Assembly (NCBI GenBank): GCA_030247885.1
Contig: JAPDRO010000007.1
Span: 1,123,501 to 1,187,500 of the forward strand
Length of the DNA stretch: 64,000 nucleotides
Direction of reading: 5' to 3'
Source: Taxawa tesnikishii (nom. ined.)
Lineage: Eukaryota; Ascomycota; Dothideomycetes; Dothideales
The notes beneath the pieces are model-generated. The model did not search any database, had not been told where the DNA came from, and saw nothing but the letters and a program-made list of their open reading frames with translations. Below, in pieces: positions 11,964-23,029 of the stretch. The number at the start of each line of letters is the position of its first letter. Position 1 is the first letter of the stretch. Position numbers and translations under genes: made by a program.

Positions 11964-12413
11964 TTATTCCGTCGTGTTGGCGTGGCTGTCTCCCTTCCTG
12001 AGGCCTGGGTCCTGCAGAATGCCCTCCGCCTCCAAGCGTCTCCTCGCCTCCTCCAAAGCCCAGGTTTGTATGCTGTCCTCAAGTCAACGCTTCGTTCTCT
12101 CCTCATGTCCTTGCCGGCCCTCAATTAGCGAAACGCACCTCGTGTCGGGCTTGTAGATGTATCCAATAACACCGAAAGCTAGACTGCCGAAGAATCCGTA
12201 GACAAAGACGTTCTCCCATCCCTCATTTTGGTACTTCTCGCCAGGCTTGACGCCGAAAAGCCAGCCACCAGGTGGGTCGTAGTGCTCCTCGTGCGATCCC
12301 TCGGCGCTGCGGAGAGAGTGAGTGGTACTGAGTGTCCGGCGGGCGATGCTGCTGGTGGCGTATGAGGGGCGGAGTGCGCGGGCGCTGAGAGCGAGCGGCC
12401 GCGAAAGAGTCAT
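11964..12413 (-). CDS. complex I ESSS subunit (NDUFB11-like)
   Basis: Accessory subunit of mitochondrial NADH:ubiquinone oxidoreductase, membrane arm. Exon 1 (12413-12139) encodes a basic, Ser/Arg-rich presequence (MTLSRPLALSARALRPSYA), the conserved HYDPPGGWLFGVKPGEKYQ block, and a single membrane span (VFVYGFFGSLAFGVIGYIY). Exon 2 (12072-11964) adds SIQTWALEEARRRLEAEGIL and the acidic/polar end. The joined length is 384 nt, 127 aa, with no frame problem. PPGGWLFG plus one TM and a trailing helix is diagnostic of the ESSS family. The 65-nt intron has a GTGCGT donor and a CAG acceptor. Confidence 0.9.
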
Positions 12414-13033
12414 TGTGGAAGAGCGGAGAGGGAGAGAGTGCGTGGTGTTGACGGTGAGTCTGGCGGTTGTGTCTGCGTCAACGAGCTCAATGAGCAGAGG
12501 TTCCCTCGATTCGGTTGTCGGGATGAGCCAAATCTCTTGGCGTGGCTGTCCCAAAATTTCTGCTTGTGAGGCCTCGAAACACCAACTTCAATCTGGAACA
12601 GTGTGGAAACGGATTGGAACCTCTTATAGCACTGATGGGGCATTTCGAGAGGTATATGCTACGGATGCTCGCACTGGCCCTTGATGTTGCAATTCTAGAC
12701 GCACATCTAAACAAAGTGTCTGCGGCTCACCTTCAACCTTTCGTCCGGCTATCTGCAGCGCGATAGGTCTTCTTTACCGCATACCGCATGTATAGCCGAC
12801 ACATCACAAGGCGTGCTACATGGCTTCCTTGCTCTAATGCTCCTCGAGTTTGTGTTCAACAGACAAACACTTTTCATCTTGTGTAGCTGTTCTTTCCCTA
12901 TTCCAACTCTTACTGACTTACCTATTGCTGTACTCTTTTCTCGACAGGTAATGAGCATTGCCTGTGACTACGTCCTCTCATCTCAATACCCACCGTATTC
13001 CTTGTCCTGCTATTTCCACAGAATTTTGCCGTC
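12414..13033. other. divergent intergenic region
   Basis: The 620 bp between the leftward complex I subunit and the rightward FAD oxidoreductase should contain both promoters. It includes a pyrimidine-rich stretch around 12840-12930 on the plus strand, typical of fungal core promoters. No coding signal was seen. Confidence 0.5.
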
Positions 13034-14571
13034 ATGGAAGAAAGAGCCCGAATCCCTCCAGGTCTTCCTCGGCTCAATCCCACCATCTCATACTGGCAGG
13101 ATCCGCCGGACGAGATAGCAGATTTGTATAGCACAAAGTCTTTGCCTGAACGAGCAGACTACGTAATCATCGGCAGCGGTATCAGTGGAGCATGTATCGC
13201 ATACCAATTATTGCGTACAAGGCCTGGCGCATCTGTTGTAATGCTCGAGGCTAGGCAAGCCTGCAGTGGCGCTACTGGCCGGAATGGTAATACTTTTCTT
13301 TCTTCCCTCTCCAGTCTAGTTCCATCCTCCACAAGATCTCTAACGCTTGAGCGCCTCCAGGCGGCCATACCAAGGCAGCAAGCTACCGCAGCTTCCTGGA
13401 CCATGAAGCTCAGTACGGCGTCGATGAGGCAATCAAGATTGCTCGTCTGGAATATGCAAACATCCGAGCGACCCATGAGTTTGCGAAGGAACATGGTATA
13501 GACTGTGCCTCCAACGCTTGCGATACAGTCGATATTATCTATGACGCAACACATCTCGCCAACGGCCGAAAAGCTGTGCAACGCATGCAGGAAACCATGG
13601 GTCTCGACGACCCTGCTGCGAGGTACGAGATCTTCAATGCAGAAGAAGCACGCACACACTTCTTGACCCCCAACGCCCTCGGCGCGATCAAGTACGCCGC
13701 TGGCAGCATCAGCGCTTATCGTTTCACTATCGGAGTCCTCAAACTCTGCCTCGCTCTCTCCAGTCCACTAAACCTGCAAACCCACTGCGCGGCTCAGCGC
13801 GTCGTACCCTCCCCTTCGTCATCCCCAGGCTCCCCTCTCTGGAATGTGCAAACCGTCAAAGGCAACCTCACAACCGCCAACCTTATCCTTGCCACAAACG
13901 GGTATACGCCTCACCTTCTTCCCTCACTTCAATCACTGATCGTCCCCTTACGCGGCCAAGTCAGCGCCCAGCGCCCTGGCTCTGGGCTCCCTCAATCCGG
14001 CCTCCCACTGACATACTCGTTCATCTACAACACAGGCTACGAGTACATGATAACCCGCCCCTCATCCACCTTAGACGCCGGCACCATCGTGATCGGCGGC
14101 GGTGTAGGCACTCTGCCTCTATCTGGTGCTTCTGAGTACGGAAATACGGATGACACGACCCTCCACCCTGCCCTTTCTAAATACCTTACGAACATCACGG
14201 CATCGTACTTCAGCACAAACTGGGGCGTCGACTCCGCCCTCGGCCGTTTGAAAAGAGAGTGGACGGGCATCATGGGTGCGAGCGCGGACGGGCTGCCGTA
14301 TGTCGGCGCGATGCCGGATATGGCGGGCGTGTGGCTGAGCGCGAGTTTCAATGGGCATGGAATGGTGCTTTGTTTCAAGTGCGCGGAGGCGTTGGTAGGA
14401 ATGCTGACGGGCGGAGAGGGTGGCAAGAGTGATGAGGGGTGGTTCCCTGCGTCATTCAAGATCACGAAGGAGAGGTTCGGGAGGAAGTTTGAAGGGAGGA
14501 TGGATTTGAGGGCGCCAGGTGAGGCGGAGTTTGGGGAGCGTGGTGAGGGTTCCTCTCATGCAAAGTTATGA
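13034..14571 (+). CDS. FAD-dependent oxidoreductase (DAO family)
   Basis: Flavoenzyme of the D-amino-acid oxidase/glycine oxidase superfamily (PF01266 type); the substrate cannot be read from sequence. Exons 13034-13286 and 13361-14571 join to 1464 nt, 487 aa, without error. A Rossmann FAD site is visible near residues 40-75 (YVIIGSGISGACIAYQLL ending in an acidic residue, VVMLEA), followed by the family's GATGRNGGHTKAASY loop. The C-terminal FAD-contact region has WTGIMGASADGLPYVGAMP and SFNGHGMVLCFKCAEALVG. There is no signal peptide and no peroxisomal SKL-type end (it ends HAKL, which is only weakly PTS1-like). Related fungal proteins are often annotated as oxidoreductases of amino-acid or sarcosine-like substrates. 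Confidence 0.88.
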
Positions 14572-14726
14572 ACTTTCGATAGAGCGTATACTGGCTTACT
14601 CTAAGCCTGAACTTCAGCTGTCCCTCCACCACGCACCAGGTGTCCCGTTTGAAACCCACCAGCGCCTCGCTAGCCCTACGTTTACTTTGTTTCTCGCAGC
14701 AGACTGCGTAATGCGCTTGTCGTCAA

Positions 14727-15165
14727 TTATTTGCCTGGGTTGTACGAGGAGTAGCCATTGCCGCTGTTGTCTGTGCAATTGGTCAGCATATCGCATCTAT
14801 TTACAGAGTGGAGATGAACGAACAGTAGGTGCTACCGTTAGGGTTGGAGTAGTAGTAGCTACCGTCGCTAGACTGGATCTTAGTAACCAATCAGGCTGAG
14901 ACATGTCTGAACGGAACGCACGCGTTGGAGTAGTGGTAGGAATTGGAGTTGCTAGCGCTGGAACCGTAGTCGCGCGAACAGTAGTGGTTGCCCTATAGAT
15001 ATCGCCAGATTAGAGAAGGTATCTCATCACTATCACTGTGTCGGGTATAGAGCGTACCTCGCTGTTCGTACCACTGCTGGTAACGGTGTACGAGCCGGAG
15101 CTGTTGCCGGAAGAGTTGCCCGAAGAGTTGCCGGACGAGCTGGAGGATAAGTTCTGGGACGGCAT
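14727..15165 (-). CDS. small Ser/Asn/Tyr-rich four-exon protein
   Basis: Function unknown. Candidate exons are 15165-15058, 14992-14922, 14878-14836 and 14770-14727. Exon 1 encodes MPSQNLSSSSSGNSSG and further NSSG repeats, then SYTVTSSGTNSE; exon 2 gives GNHYCSRDYGSSASNSNSYH; exons 3-4 give DGSYYYSNPN and DNSGNGYSSYNPGK before TAA. Exons 2 and 3 do not join in frame as the sequence stands; one extra base makes the sum divisible by three (88 aa). I recall similar GNHYCSRDYG-type miniproteins in Dothideomycetes but no function. It lacks a signal peptide, so it is likely intracellular and disordered. Confidence 0.6.
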
Positions 15166-15391
15166 TTTGACTTTGTCCTTGATTTTGCTGAAAGTAACGG
15201 TTCCGATGCCAGAGGACGCTGAAGGACCTTCAGATAAACAGATGAGTAGTTACTAAGAGATAGATAGATAGATTAAAAGAATCACGTGAGAGACGTGAGG
15301 GGCTCGGAGCTTCATCTGGCGGAAGCTCCGCAAACCCTCCGAGAACTTGAACAGGATCCTCGCAAACCGCTTCCGCAAACACAACCGGGCA

Positions 15392-16215
15392 ATGGCCACG
15401 AATACAATTCCGCGCTTCCTCCTGCCCAAGGGCCATCTATACCTACGAGACCCTCTGTTCCAGCGCCGCCTCGCCGCCACCACCCTCCGCCATGCCTCTA
15501 CCGGACCCTCTAGTAAAATCAGAGTGCTGGAGAAGCCGACAAAGTTCAACCCACCCTCGCATCCTTCTAGAATACGCAGGAAACCGCGCCAATACCCCGG
15601 TGCACCGCTAGCGGAGCACGAAAGAGAAGCGCAGAAGAAACGACAATATCCGCATATGATGCCTCCAGAGGGCACATTCATGCACTGGTTCCTGACGAAC
15701 AGGAGCATACATGTCTGGCTGACCATCGTACGTACTTCACCTCCCCATTTACCTCCAATTGCCATCTTGTACAGTATCTGACTATAGTGACAGAGCATCC
15801 TCTCCTCCCTAGCCTTCTTTACCTGGCTCACAAACTTCCTAACCACAACGCCGTACAAGGATCTCCTACCACCCAACTCCTTCTTCCTCAGCCATCCGAT
15901 ACAGTTCTTGAAACGCTACTGGGAGGTCTACGACATGCATCTCGCGTACGTATCCGCTGAGACGGCGGAGAGGAGGAAGCAGAAGGTCGAGGATGTCAGG
16001 AAGAGGAGCGAATACCGCAAGGCGCACGGGTTGGACAAGGAGGGAGTTTTCGGAAGCTGGACGGCAAAGAGTGATTCTGAAACGATGGGACCGGCGCTGA
16101 GGGAAGGAGGCACAGGCGGGGAGGTGGTGGGGATGGCTGCGGGGAGGAACAGGGCGTGTACACGGATTTCGAAGGCAGGAGGAGGCCGGTCAAGAAGTGG
16201 TTGGGCATCTGGTGA
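15392..16215 (+). CDS. mitochondrial-looking membrane protein, unknown
   Basis: I recognise no named family. Exons 15392-15727 and 15794-16215 encode about 252 aa. The N-terminus is rich in Arg and hydroxylated residues with few acids (MATNTIPRFLLPKGHLYLRD, then RRLAATTLRHAS), a typical mitochondrial presequence. One membrane span follows the splice junction (ILSSLAFFTWLTNFL), then an Arg/Glu/Lys helix (AETAERRKQKVEDVRKRSEY) and a conserved-looking end, RRRPVKKWLGIW. The frame breaks at G4 16141-16144; one extra base links AAG to EEQGVYTDFEG. A presequence plus one TM plus a charged matrix/intermembrane tail suggests an inner-membrane accessory or assembly factor, which is inference. Confidence 0.7.
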
Positions 16216-18135
16216 GGGATTGTGTAAGATGGATTGTATCAAAAGAAACGGGGTCGGATCTCCGCTTAACCACTTCTGAGGAACGGATAACGGCTCGGTG
16301 CCTTTCATCGGAAGACAAGCGCACGAAGAAGCGGCCAAGATGCTCGTCTGACCCAGAATTCAGTGCCTTCACATGACATTGGTGGAATGCGGACATGAAG
16401 CATCCAATGCTGGAAAAATAAGTAAGGCTCGCAGCGAAACGCAGGTAAAATTGTTGTTTGCACAACAAGACCAACTCAACTCCATTTCTGCCGTCGTTGT
16501 TCAGGCTTTCTCGCACAACAGCTAGGCGTGATTGACTGCGCCAACGTCGTGTCTCATGGTGGATAATGCAAAATACTTTTGTATTCGAGGCATTGCGCGC
16601 TGCGGGAAGGGTGCCCTATACGTGGGATTGGGATAACGATTGGACCAACCGGAACATCGAATACCTCGCAGGCCTGCCTGCGATATCTGTCAGCTTTAAC
16701 ATGTTCTCTCCAGGCTGAAGGATTGCGTAAGGGCGCTGAGCGCGCCTCTGAACGTTTTGGCCCCCAACACCAGCGCAAAGGTGCTTGTACCTCGCACTGT
16801 CCAGAAGTCTGCTTTCAATCACTAACCGCAGAAGATAGAGGAGGCAGGACTACAGAGTGACGTGTGTGGCATGGCTACCATACGCCCGTACCGCGTGTCA
16901 TGCCCCGTTCCGCTCTCCGCGAGGACTATGAATAACGGAAAGCAATACAACACATGTTGATCAATACGAATGGCGGTATGGGGATGTGGTCGGGCGGAAC
17001 GGCCAGCGTGCCCGTAACGAGAGCGGGAGAGAGGTTCAGTATGCCCGCTGAAACTGATCCGCTACACCCACGACTGCGCAGCTTCGGCACCGGCAAATTC
17101 GACGAAGATGATGAGGTTTCTTTAGAACAGGAACGGCAGCAGGGAGGCGCGGCGGACTTCGAGATTACGAGATCAGGGAGTCCTAAGAGGGCGTATTCTG
17201 TGTCCGTTGGCACGTCCGAACATCAGGGCCTGATGGATTATGATTATGGTCATGTGGAGAGGTCTGGATTCTTTCCGGCAGCTGTGGACGGGAGTGACGA
17301 GACAAGGACTGTGAGGTGAGGTTACGCCCGATGGGAGGGACTACATGTACGTTATACCCATATGGACTGGATTGGATCCGATAGTCTTGCCAAACATTTA
17401 CTCGATGTTGGCGTTATCCTTGGTCGCATCGTGTAGTATCCACACAAGATCTCCTCGCATGATCTTGAACTATGGAAATGGAGAAGAAGGCTTTGCAGCC
17501 TTCACAGAGGGAATCTCATCTGCATGCAAACAACAAACGCCATCAGACAAAGGAAAATCTCGCGGCTGGCCTTCACCTTATGATTATGGTCTGCACACCT
17601 GGGAGCGGAGGCACTCATGGTCCGTTGCAGAAATGCATGCTGCGCCGCGTTGAATCATAACACACGAATCCGGTCTTGACAAGTTGCCTGATTGGTCAGT
17701 GGTGAAGATCGCAACAGACCCCAGTTGAAGGGCTATCAATTCTCGACGACTCACCACTTGGGACTGGATAAGATCCTTGAGCAGTACTTTCAGCAACCAT
17801 GTGGTATTAATTACACTCTGTTCCTCTTCTTCGGCCCGCTGTTCATCTTCCACTTTTTGTCTTTCGCGTTTCTTGAGGTTGTCCTGCACGTCTTCGTCTT
17901 GTTTCCCGGGTGTCGACCTCAGATGTTTGCACAGCAATTTTTGAGTGATTGTTCATCTCATATGCATTCACTCCAGAACCGCGTCGCGCCTGTGTGGCCG
18001 AAATTTCCTTTCTGACAACGATACAGCTAGCAGAAGACAGAACAAGGAGGTAGGGGCTGGCGTGCAGTTCCTCGAGCCACTTTTGTATTACTCTTACATT
18101 ACATCCCACACATTTCCTTCTCGTATCTCCAAACG
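16216..18135. other. mostly intergenic, weak candidates
   Basis: No recognised family in 1.9 kb apart from the low-confidence frame at 16954-17319. On the minus strand 17937-17584 an open frame contains a charged coiled-coil-like stretch (NLKKRERQKVEDEQRAEEEE); without an upstream exon or a family I leave it unassigned. Confidence 0.4.
16954..17319 (+). CDS. hypothetical protein, doubtful
   Basis: A single open frame of 121 codons starts at ATG 16954. The composition is protein-like (acidic KFDEDDEVSLEQERQQ, then SGSPKRAYSVSVGTSE) and codons favour G/C at third positions, but there is no recognised domain, no signal peptide and no evidence of splicing. It may be a real small disordered protein or a chance frame. 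Confidence 0.25.
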   Translation: MLINTNGGMGMWSGGTASVPVTRAGERFSMPAETDPLHPRLRSFGTGKFDEDDEVSLEQERQQGGAADFEITRSGSPKRAYSVSVGTSEHQGLMDYDYGHVERSGFFPAAVDGSDETRTVR

Positions 18136-19776
18136 CTATGCCGCGCTGGCGAGTTCGCGCAAGTGTGTCCCCAAATGCCCGCATAGGCCAGCAACAAATT
18201 CGTCTTCATCCATACCGTCGTCAAGATTCAGAATACCACGCTGCCACGTTACCGTGAGCACCATGGGTCCATCTTTCGTAGACACGACATTGAAATTCAG
18301 ACACGCGCCTGTGACATTTGCGGGTTGAGCGAACACGACTTGCTCAACAACAATCATCTGGCTTGGGTCTTGCGCTTGCTCGGTCCCGATGGCAGGGTTG
18401 AAGATCACCAGGTTGCTCACCTCGTACGAGGCCTCGCGCTCCTTACCTACCTGGCCTGATAACCACGGGCGGATCTTGTTCAGGTACGGCAGAAGGCCGA
18501 TCGGTTGGTCGCGCAACCTGCCGGCACACTCAGCGAGGCCCTCGCTGGTCTTACGTGCGTGGTCCCACATAGCGGCAGTGCTGCTGGTCGTCCATCCTAT
18601 CCAGTCGTCTGGACTGGCGCAGGGGAAGACCTCGTAGTATGCCGTAGGACATAGCGCCATGTCGTCGTCAGTGATAGTTCCTTTGAGCTGGCGTCGCATG
18701 TCCACGGCTGTTTGGGATGAGAATGCCGCGAAGGGCAAGGAGTCGCTGAGGACGCGGACAATGAGTTGGTGTAGCAGACCAGTGAATGTTACGCCTTTGG
18801 CTCTGCACTGTCGGAGCACTTCATCTGTGTGTTCGAGTGACAGCATCAGCATTTGGACGCCGGTGCGAAAGTTGGACGGGTCGAACGAGACTTTCTGTCC
18901 TCGCCAGCAGTCGGATTGAGGTATAGCTGATGCACGGAATCCGAGCGCTGTGGAAATAGAGGTGGGAAGATATGCCCCGAGCAAGGGCGATAGGAGATAT
19001 GTCCATGAGACTGAAAGATTTCCGGCTTTCTCGATCGGGGGCAGCAGTGACTTGTTGTAAGGATCGCAGATGAAGTAGTCGTCGCTCTCGGAAGCATCAG
19101 GAGTCTCTTTCTGTATGTTGAGACCTTCAAGGAAAGTTGTGTGGAATGCCAATCCAGACTTTCCGTCGCCATGAGAATGGTAATACGCGAACAGGACGAG
19201 TGACCTGGTCCTTTCGCCTTTCTCACCATGGGTAGCTAGTGGAGCGACCACAATCTTCCACGGAGGTAGCATATCGTCGCCTGAGGGAAAAGACGCGTCG
19301 GATACTTGGGTCAATGCACTTGTGATGAAATCCGCTTCTGACTTCTCAGCACACCGAAAGCTCTCTCGATCCCATATCTCAATGTGATTCCGCAAATCCA
19401 GCGACAATGGCGTCACGAACTCTGGAGCCTCCGTATCTGCGCCCACTATCGCTGCGCCGAGGATAGGATGTTTGAAAATACAATGCTTCAGCGCAGGGAC
19501 GAACGGACTCGGATCCCTCTTGTTCAATTCCGTGCACTGTTGCAGCGGACTATCTGGGGAGTAAGAAGAAGAGTAGATGGCTCCAACGACCAAGGTGCGG
19601 TAGTAGCCCAGATCCTGCCGCGATATGCATCGTCGCTCATTCGGGCCTTTCTCACGGATTCAGCTGGGAGCGGCAGAAGTATAGGGTTGTGCAGGTGCTG
19701 TGGAGGGAAAAGGCATACCGGCTGGACGACGGTTCCGATCTATCGGATCGACCCGAAGCGGGCCTCTAATTTGCAT
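18136..19776 (-). CDS. alcohol acetyltransferase-like (AATase) protein
   Basis: Member of the CoA-dependent acyltransferase superfamily, AATase type (PF07247-like), which makes esters such as acetate esters from alcohols and acetyl-CoA; the real substrate is unknown. A short exon 1 (19776-19719, MQIRGPLRVDPIDRNRRPA) joins exon 2 (19646-18136) at a phase-1 intron to give GPNERRCISRQDLGYYRT, a typical start for the family. The catalytic motif is seen as YYHSHGDGKSG (HxxxD variant HSHGD) near residue 180, and a later NFN-type motif is present as CLNFNVV. The summed length is 1569 nt, 522 aa, with no frame defect. The neighbouring genes do not form a biosynthetic cluster. Confidence 0.8.
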
Positions 19777-20629
19777 TGAACTTTCGGTCTCATAAGAAAG
19801 AGACGCAACTATAGAATCCAGGTAGTTGTCGTCGTAAGCATACGGAGAAACACGGTCAGTTGGATCGAGAAACAAGAGAAGTGGAGAATTGGTCTTCTTT
19901 ATAAGGGGTGAAGGGATAAACTGTTGCCTGTTCTCCTTGACTCGTTTTATAGAGGATATCGTATTTTATGCACGCTAGCCATGACCGGAAGAGCCAATCC
20001 GGATTTCCGAAGCTTGACCCAAAAGTCGATATTCCAAGCAACAACTACACACCATAGCTACAGATGTAAGAGACAAAGTTCATTGAGCCAGGCACTACAC
20101 GGTTTTGTGTTGAGGCAATGGACGTAGAGTGAAGAGATTGGAAGTGAGCATTTCTTGAATCTTTATGGCTAAGCAGTATCTAGACTCTTTTCTGCCTATA
20201 CTAGTTCGAATACGGCGAACGCAGGTGGATCAGAAGATGTGGTTGCCACGAGGGCACCTGCTCGCTGGACTCACGCGCGTATGCCCTACCTGCGTTGGCG
20301 TTGAAAACCGAGCTGAGCCGATCACTGCGCTGGTGGTCTGGCCGCTTTCGATGCTGGAAGGACTGACACCACCTCTGAGGGGTCGGAGGCATAGACTCGC
20401 AACGCAAGATCAACTTTTGCTGAAATCAGTTCACTCTGTTAGAACCGACCAACGTACCGTGACTCTCCGATGCTTGCTCCTTCGATGATGATACGCGTTT
20501 CCAGGCGACCGATTGGGAGAGAGCCCTATTGTTCGGTCCGATGAACGAGGCCGGCCGTTATCCTCTTACACCATGTCTTGTAACAGCAAACCTTAGGTAG
20601 CTGTACAAACTGGCATCTGGAAACCCTCC
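19777..20629. other. intergenic, no gene seen
   Basis: It holds the promoter side of the acetyltransferase gene and the 3' side of THO3. Only short motif-free frames were found. Confidence 0.5.
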
Positions 20630-21775
20630 TCACATACTGCTCCCCACACCGATCACATGTAGTCCACCTGGATCACCTGCATATGCCAGCCAATACCTCA
20701 ACGGATGCCACGCCGCCACGTTGATGACATTCTTCGTCTCGACCTTGAGCATATGCTCGCCCGTCTCGACGCATGAGATTTCCAGTCCCGGCGCCGCATC
20801 CTTGTCCGGACCGTTGGCGCCTACTATGTACGTGCCGTCAAATGAGAAGGAAAGGCTGTGCACGGCGCCCGTCATTTCTGCCAGTGTGTGCTTGCAAGTC
20901 CAGTCCTGGGTGTCCCAAAGTGTGATCAGGAGTCGCCTCCACCGACTGCGAGAGTGCTGCCATTGGGTGAATAGGCAACGGAGTAGGCGGCTGAAGTGTG
21001 TGCGTTGAGGGTGTGGAGGTGTTGCTGTGGACCACCGGATCAGCTCTCGTGAACACACCGAGTGACCTTTCAATGCGTCCGTCGAAGGTAAAACAAAAGA
21101 GATCGCAACATACCATAGTCGGCCAATCTAGCACCCTCACACTCCCCTCCCCCGTCGTAGCAAAGACCTCCCTCCCCGTGTTCGAAAAGCACATCTGGTT
21201 CGTCTGTCCCTGACTCGCCTTCCTCCCCTCCTGCACATCCAACCTCTCCACCACGCCATCCATGCCCATTCTCACATCCACAGCCACAACCACATCATCC
21301 CGTCTCCCCACCACAATCTCTCTCCCATCTGGCCGCCAGCACAAAAACAGTCCCGAGTCACCCACCTTGGCCTCCTGAACCACACTTCCCTTTCCCGCAC
21401 TCAACCCCCGGTGCCCACTCTTACGTCCCATAACCTGACCGCGCCATCCGACCCCGTACTCGCGAGCTCAGCCTCTTTAATCGGGTTCCACGCCAGTTTC
21501 TCCACCACTCCGACGGGGCCTCCAGGACCTCCTGAGACCGGCGTCACTCGCAGCTCTTGTGACGCCCGTACGGTGGCGCGCTCAGGGTTCCATACCCGTA
21601 TCACGGACCCGGTGCAGGTTGCGATCCCCGTGCCCGTGGGCGACCAGGCGATGTGTCGCAGGTTGGAGATGCCGGTTGGGCGCCCTGATTCGGAGTAGAT
21701 GGTGGGCTTTAGTTTCGAGAAGAGCTTACCGAAGTTGTCGGATTTGATGGGGCGGGAGCGCTGGGGCACGGGCAT
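20630..21775 (-). CDS. THO3: THO complex subunit THO3/TEX1
   Basis: WD40 beta-propeller subunit of THO/TREX, which couples transcription to mRNP assembly and export. Exon 1 (21775-21114) encodes repeats including LRHIAWSPTGTGIATCTGS, LASTGSDGAVRLWDVR and CFSNTGREVFATTGEGSVRV; exon 2 (21024-20630) begins QHLHTLNAHTSAAYSVAYSP and ends with AWHPLRYWLAYAGDPGG, the hallmark end of fungal THO3. The frame breaks at C5 21405-21409 and at GG 20929-20930; one extra base at each restores the repeats and gives 352 aa. The start is the first ATG after a long GGT repeat on the plus strand (ACC in the mRNA). An upstream start would add a poly-threonine run, which I think is untranslated leader. Confidence 0.88.
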
Positions 21776-21830
21776 GGTGGTGGTAGTGGTGGTGGTGGTG
21801 GTGGTGGTGGTGGTGGTGGTGGTGGTGGTG
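21776..21830. repeat. GGT trinucleotide microsatellite
   Basis: About 18 near-perfect GGT units on the plus strand, one of them GTA-interrupted, lie directly before the THO3 start codon. In the THO3 mRNA this is an ACC repeat in the 5' leader, or a poly-Thr tract if translation begins upstream. Confidence 0.95.
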
Positions 21831-23029
21831 AGGTATGGCTGAATTAGTAGAGGCGGCGCGTCTAGACGGACATCATCCTGTACAGGTTGAGGTCTAGTTC
21901 GAGGACAGTCTTCCCGCGCTTCCGGGAGCAGTATTGATGTCGCTATGAGCTGGAGAACATTGCGACGTACAATGCCAGGCTGGCTCGAAACATGGCATGC
22001 CAAGACGTGAAGTCGAGCTACGGCGGACTAGGAGTGCTTCCGTGGCTGTTCTCACCGCCATCACACTTACACTGTATTCCGCCAATATCACACAACGTCC
22101 CTGACCAACCCAGAGAAGAGTGTCGTCAATTCCTGGAGTCGAACTGATCGCGCTGACCTCCGACGGCCATCCCTGTGTGCTGCCAGTCGGAATAGACTTC
22201 AACCCCGATAGGCAAGAGCATCAATCGGCCACTGATTATCCTGACCCCACCAGCGACTTCTTCTTCGACAACTGCCGTAGCAAGCAGGTTTACATAAGCA
22301 AGTGACACGGGGATCGACAACAATCAATAGAAATGCACGAGGGCCGGTAACCCACTCGGAACGCCGCCAGCAAGGTCAGTCTCTAGTTTCGAGCTTCCCC
22401 GCCATGCCAGCCTCCCCGCAAATCACTGCCGTCACCAACCTGCACACGCCACCAAACATCCCCCGGCCGTTGTTTGTTTTGGCTGGTACCTGCATCTGCT
22501 GAACCTTCGTCCTTGTCCGTTCTATCCTCCTTGTGTATATCAAGCCGTACCCGCATGAATAATGACGTTACTACCATGCTCTAACTTGGCACTAGCACGA
22601 GAATTCACCACCCATTGTCCGGCAGCGGTTGTCCAAAGAACCCGTATGCCGGTCAAATGTGTGATTTCTGCATGCCGCTGTACATTTCCTCCGCCGCAAC
22701 CGTGGCTGACACCGGAACATTTCTGTATGGTCGTGGAGGCCGTATCTCGGAAGACATTTTCTACAATGTGAGTGTTTTTTCCTGCAATAACCAAATCTAG
22801 TCACACCACACCTCTCATGATTCCGAGGTGGGGTGGCTTGACAGTTCCCGCTCTCAAAGACATGGTTGTGGTTGGTATTGTTGCCCGGGTATGCAAGTCG
22901 TCCGGATTAACTTCCCGACTGCATCAACTAATTCCGGAGAAAGTATAAGTAGCTCGATACTTCAGACAGGACTCCGTCTTTTCTCTTTACCCTGATTCAG
23001 TAGGTATTCCTGTTCCTTCTGCCATCAAG
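21831..23029. other. divergent intergenic region, THO3 / carboxylesterase
   Basis: No coding sequence is recognisable in about 1.2 kb. A TATA-like AGTATAAGTAG lies at about 22940, some 90 bp before the esterase start, and is a plausible core promoter element. Confidence 0.5.

Noticed and set aside
21401-22003. Long N-terminal extension of THO3 with a poly-Thr run
   Set aside because: The extension starts from a doubtful codon and looks unlike the family; the ATG after the repeat gives the normal N-terminus.
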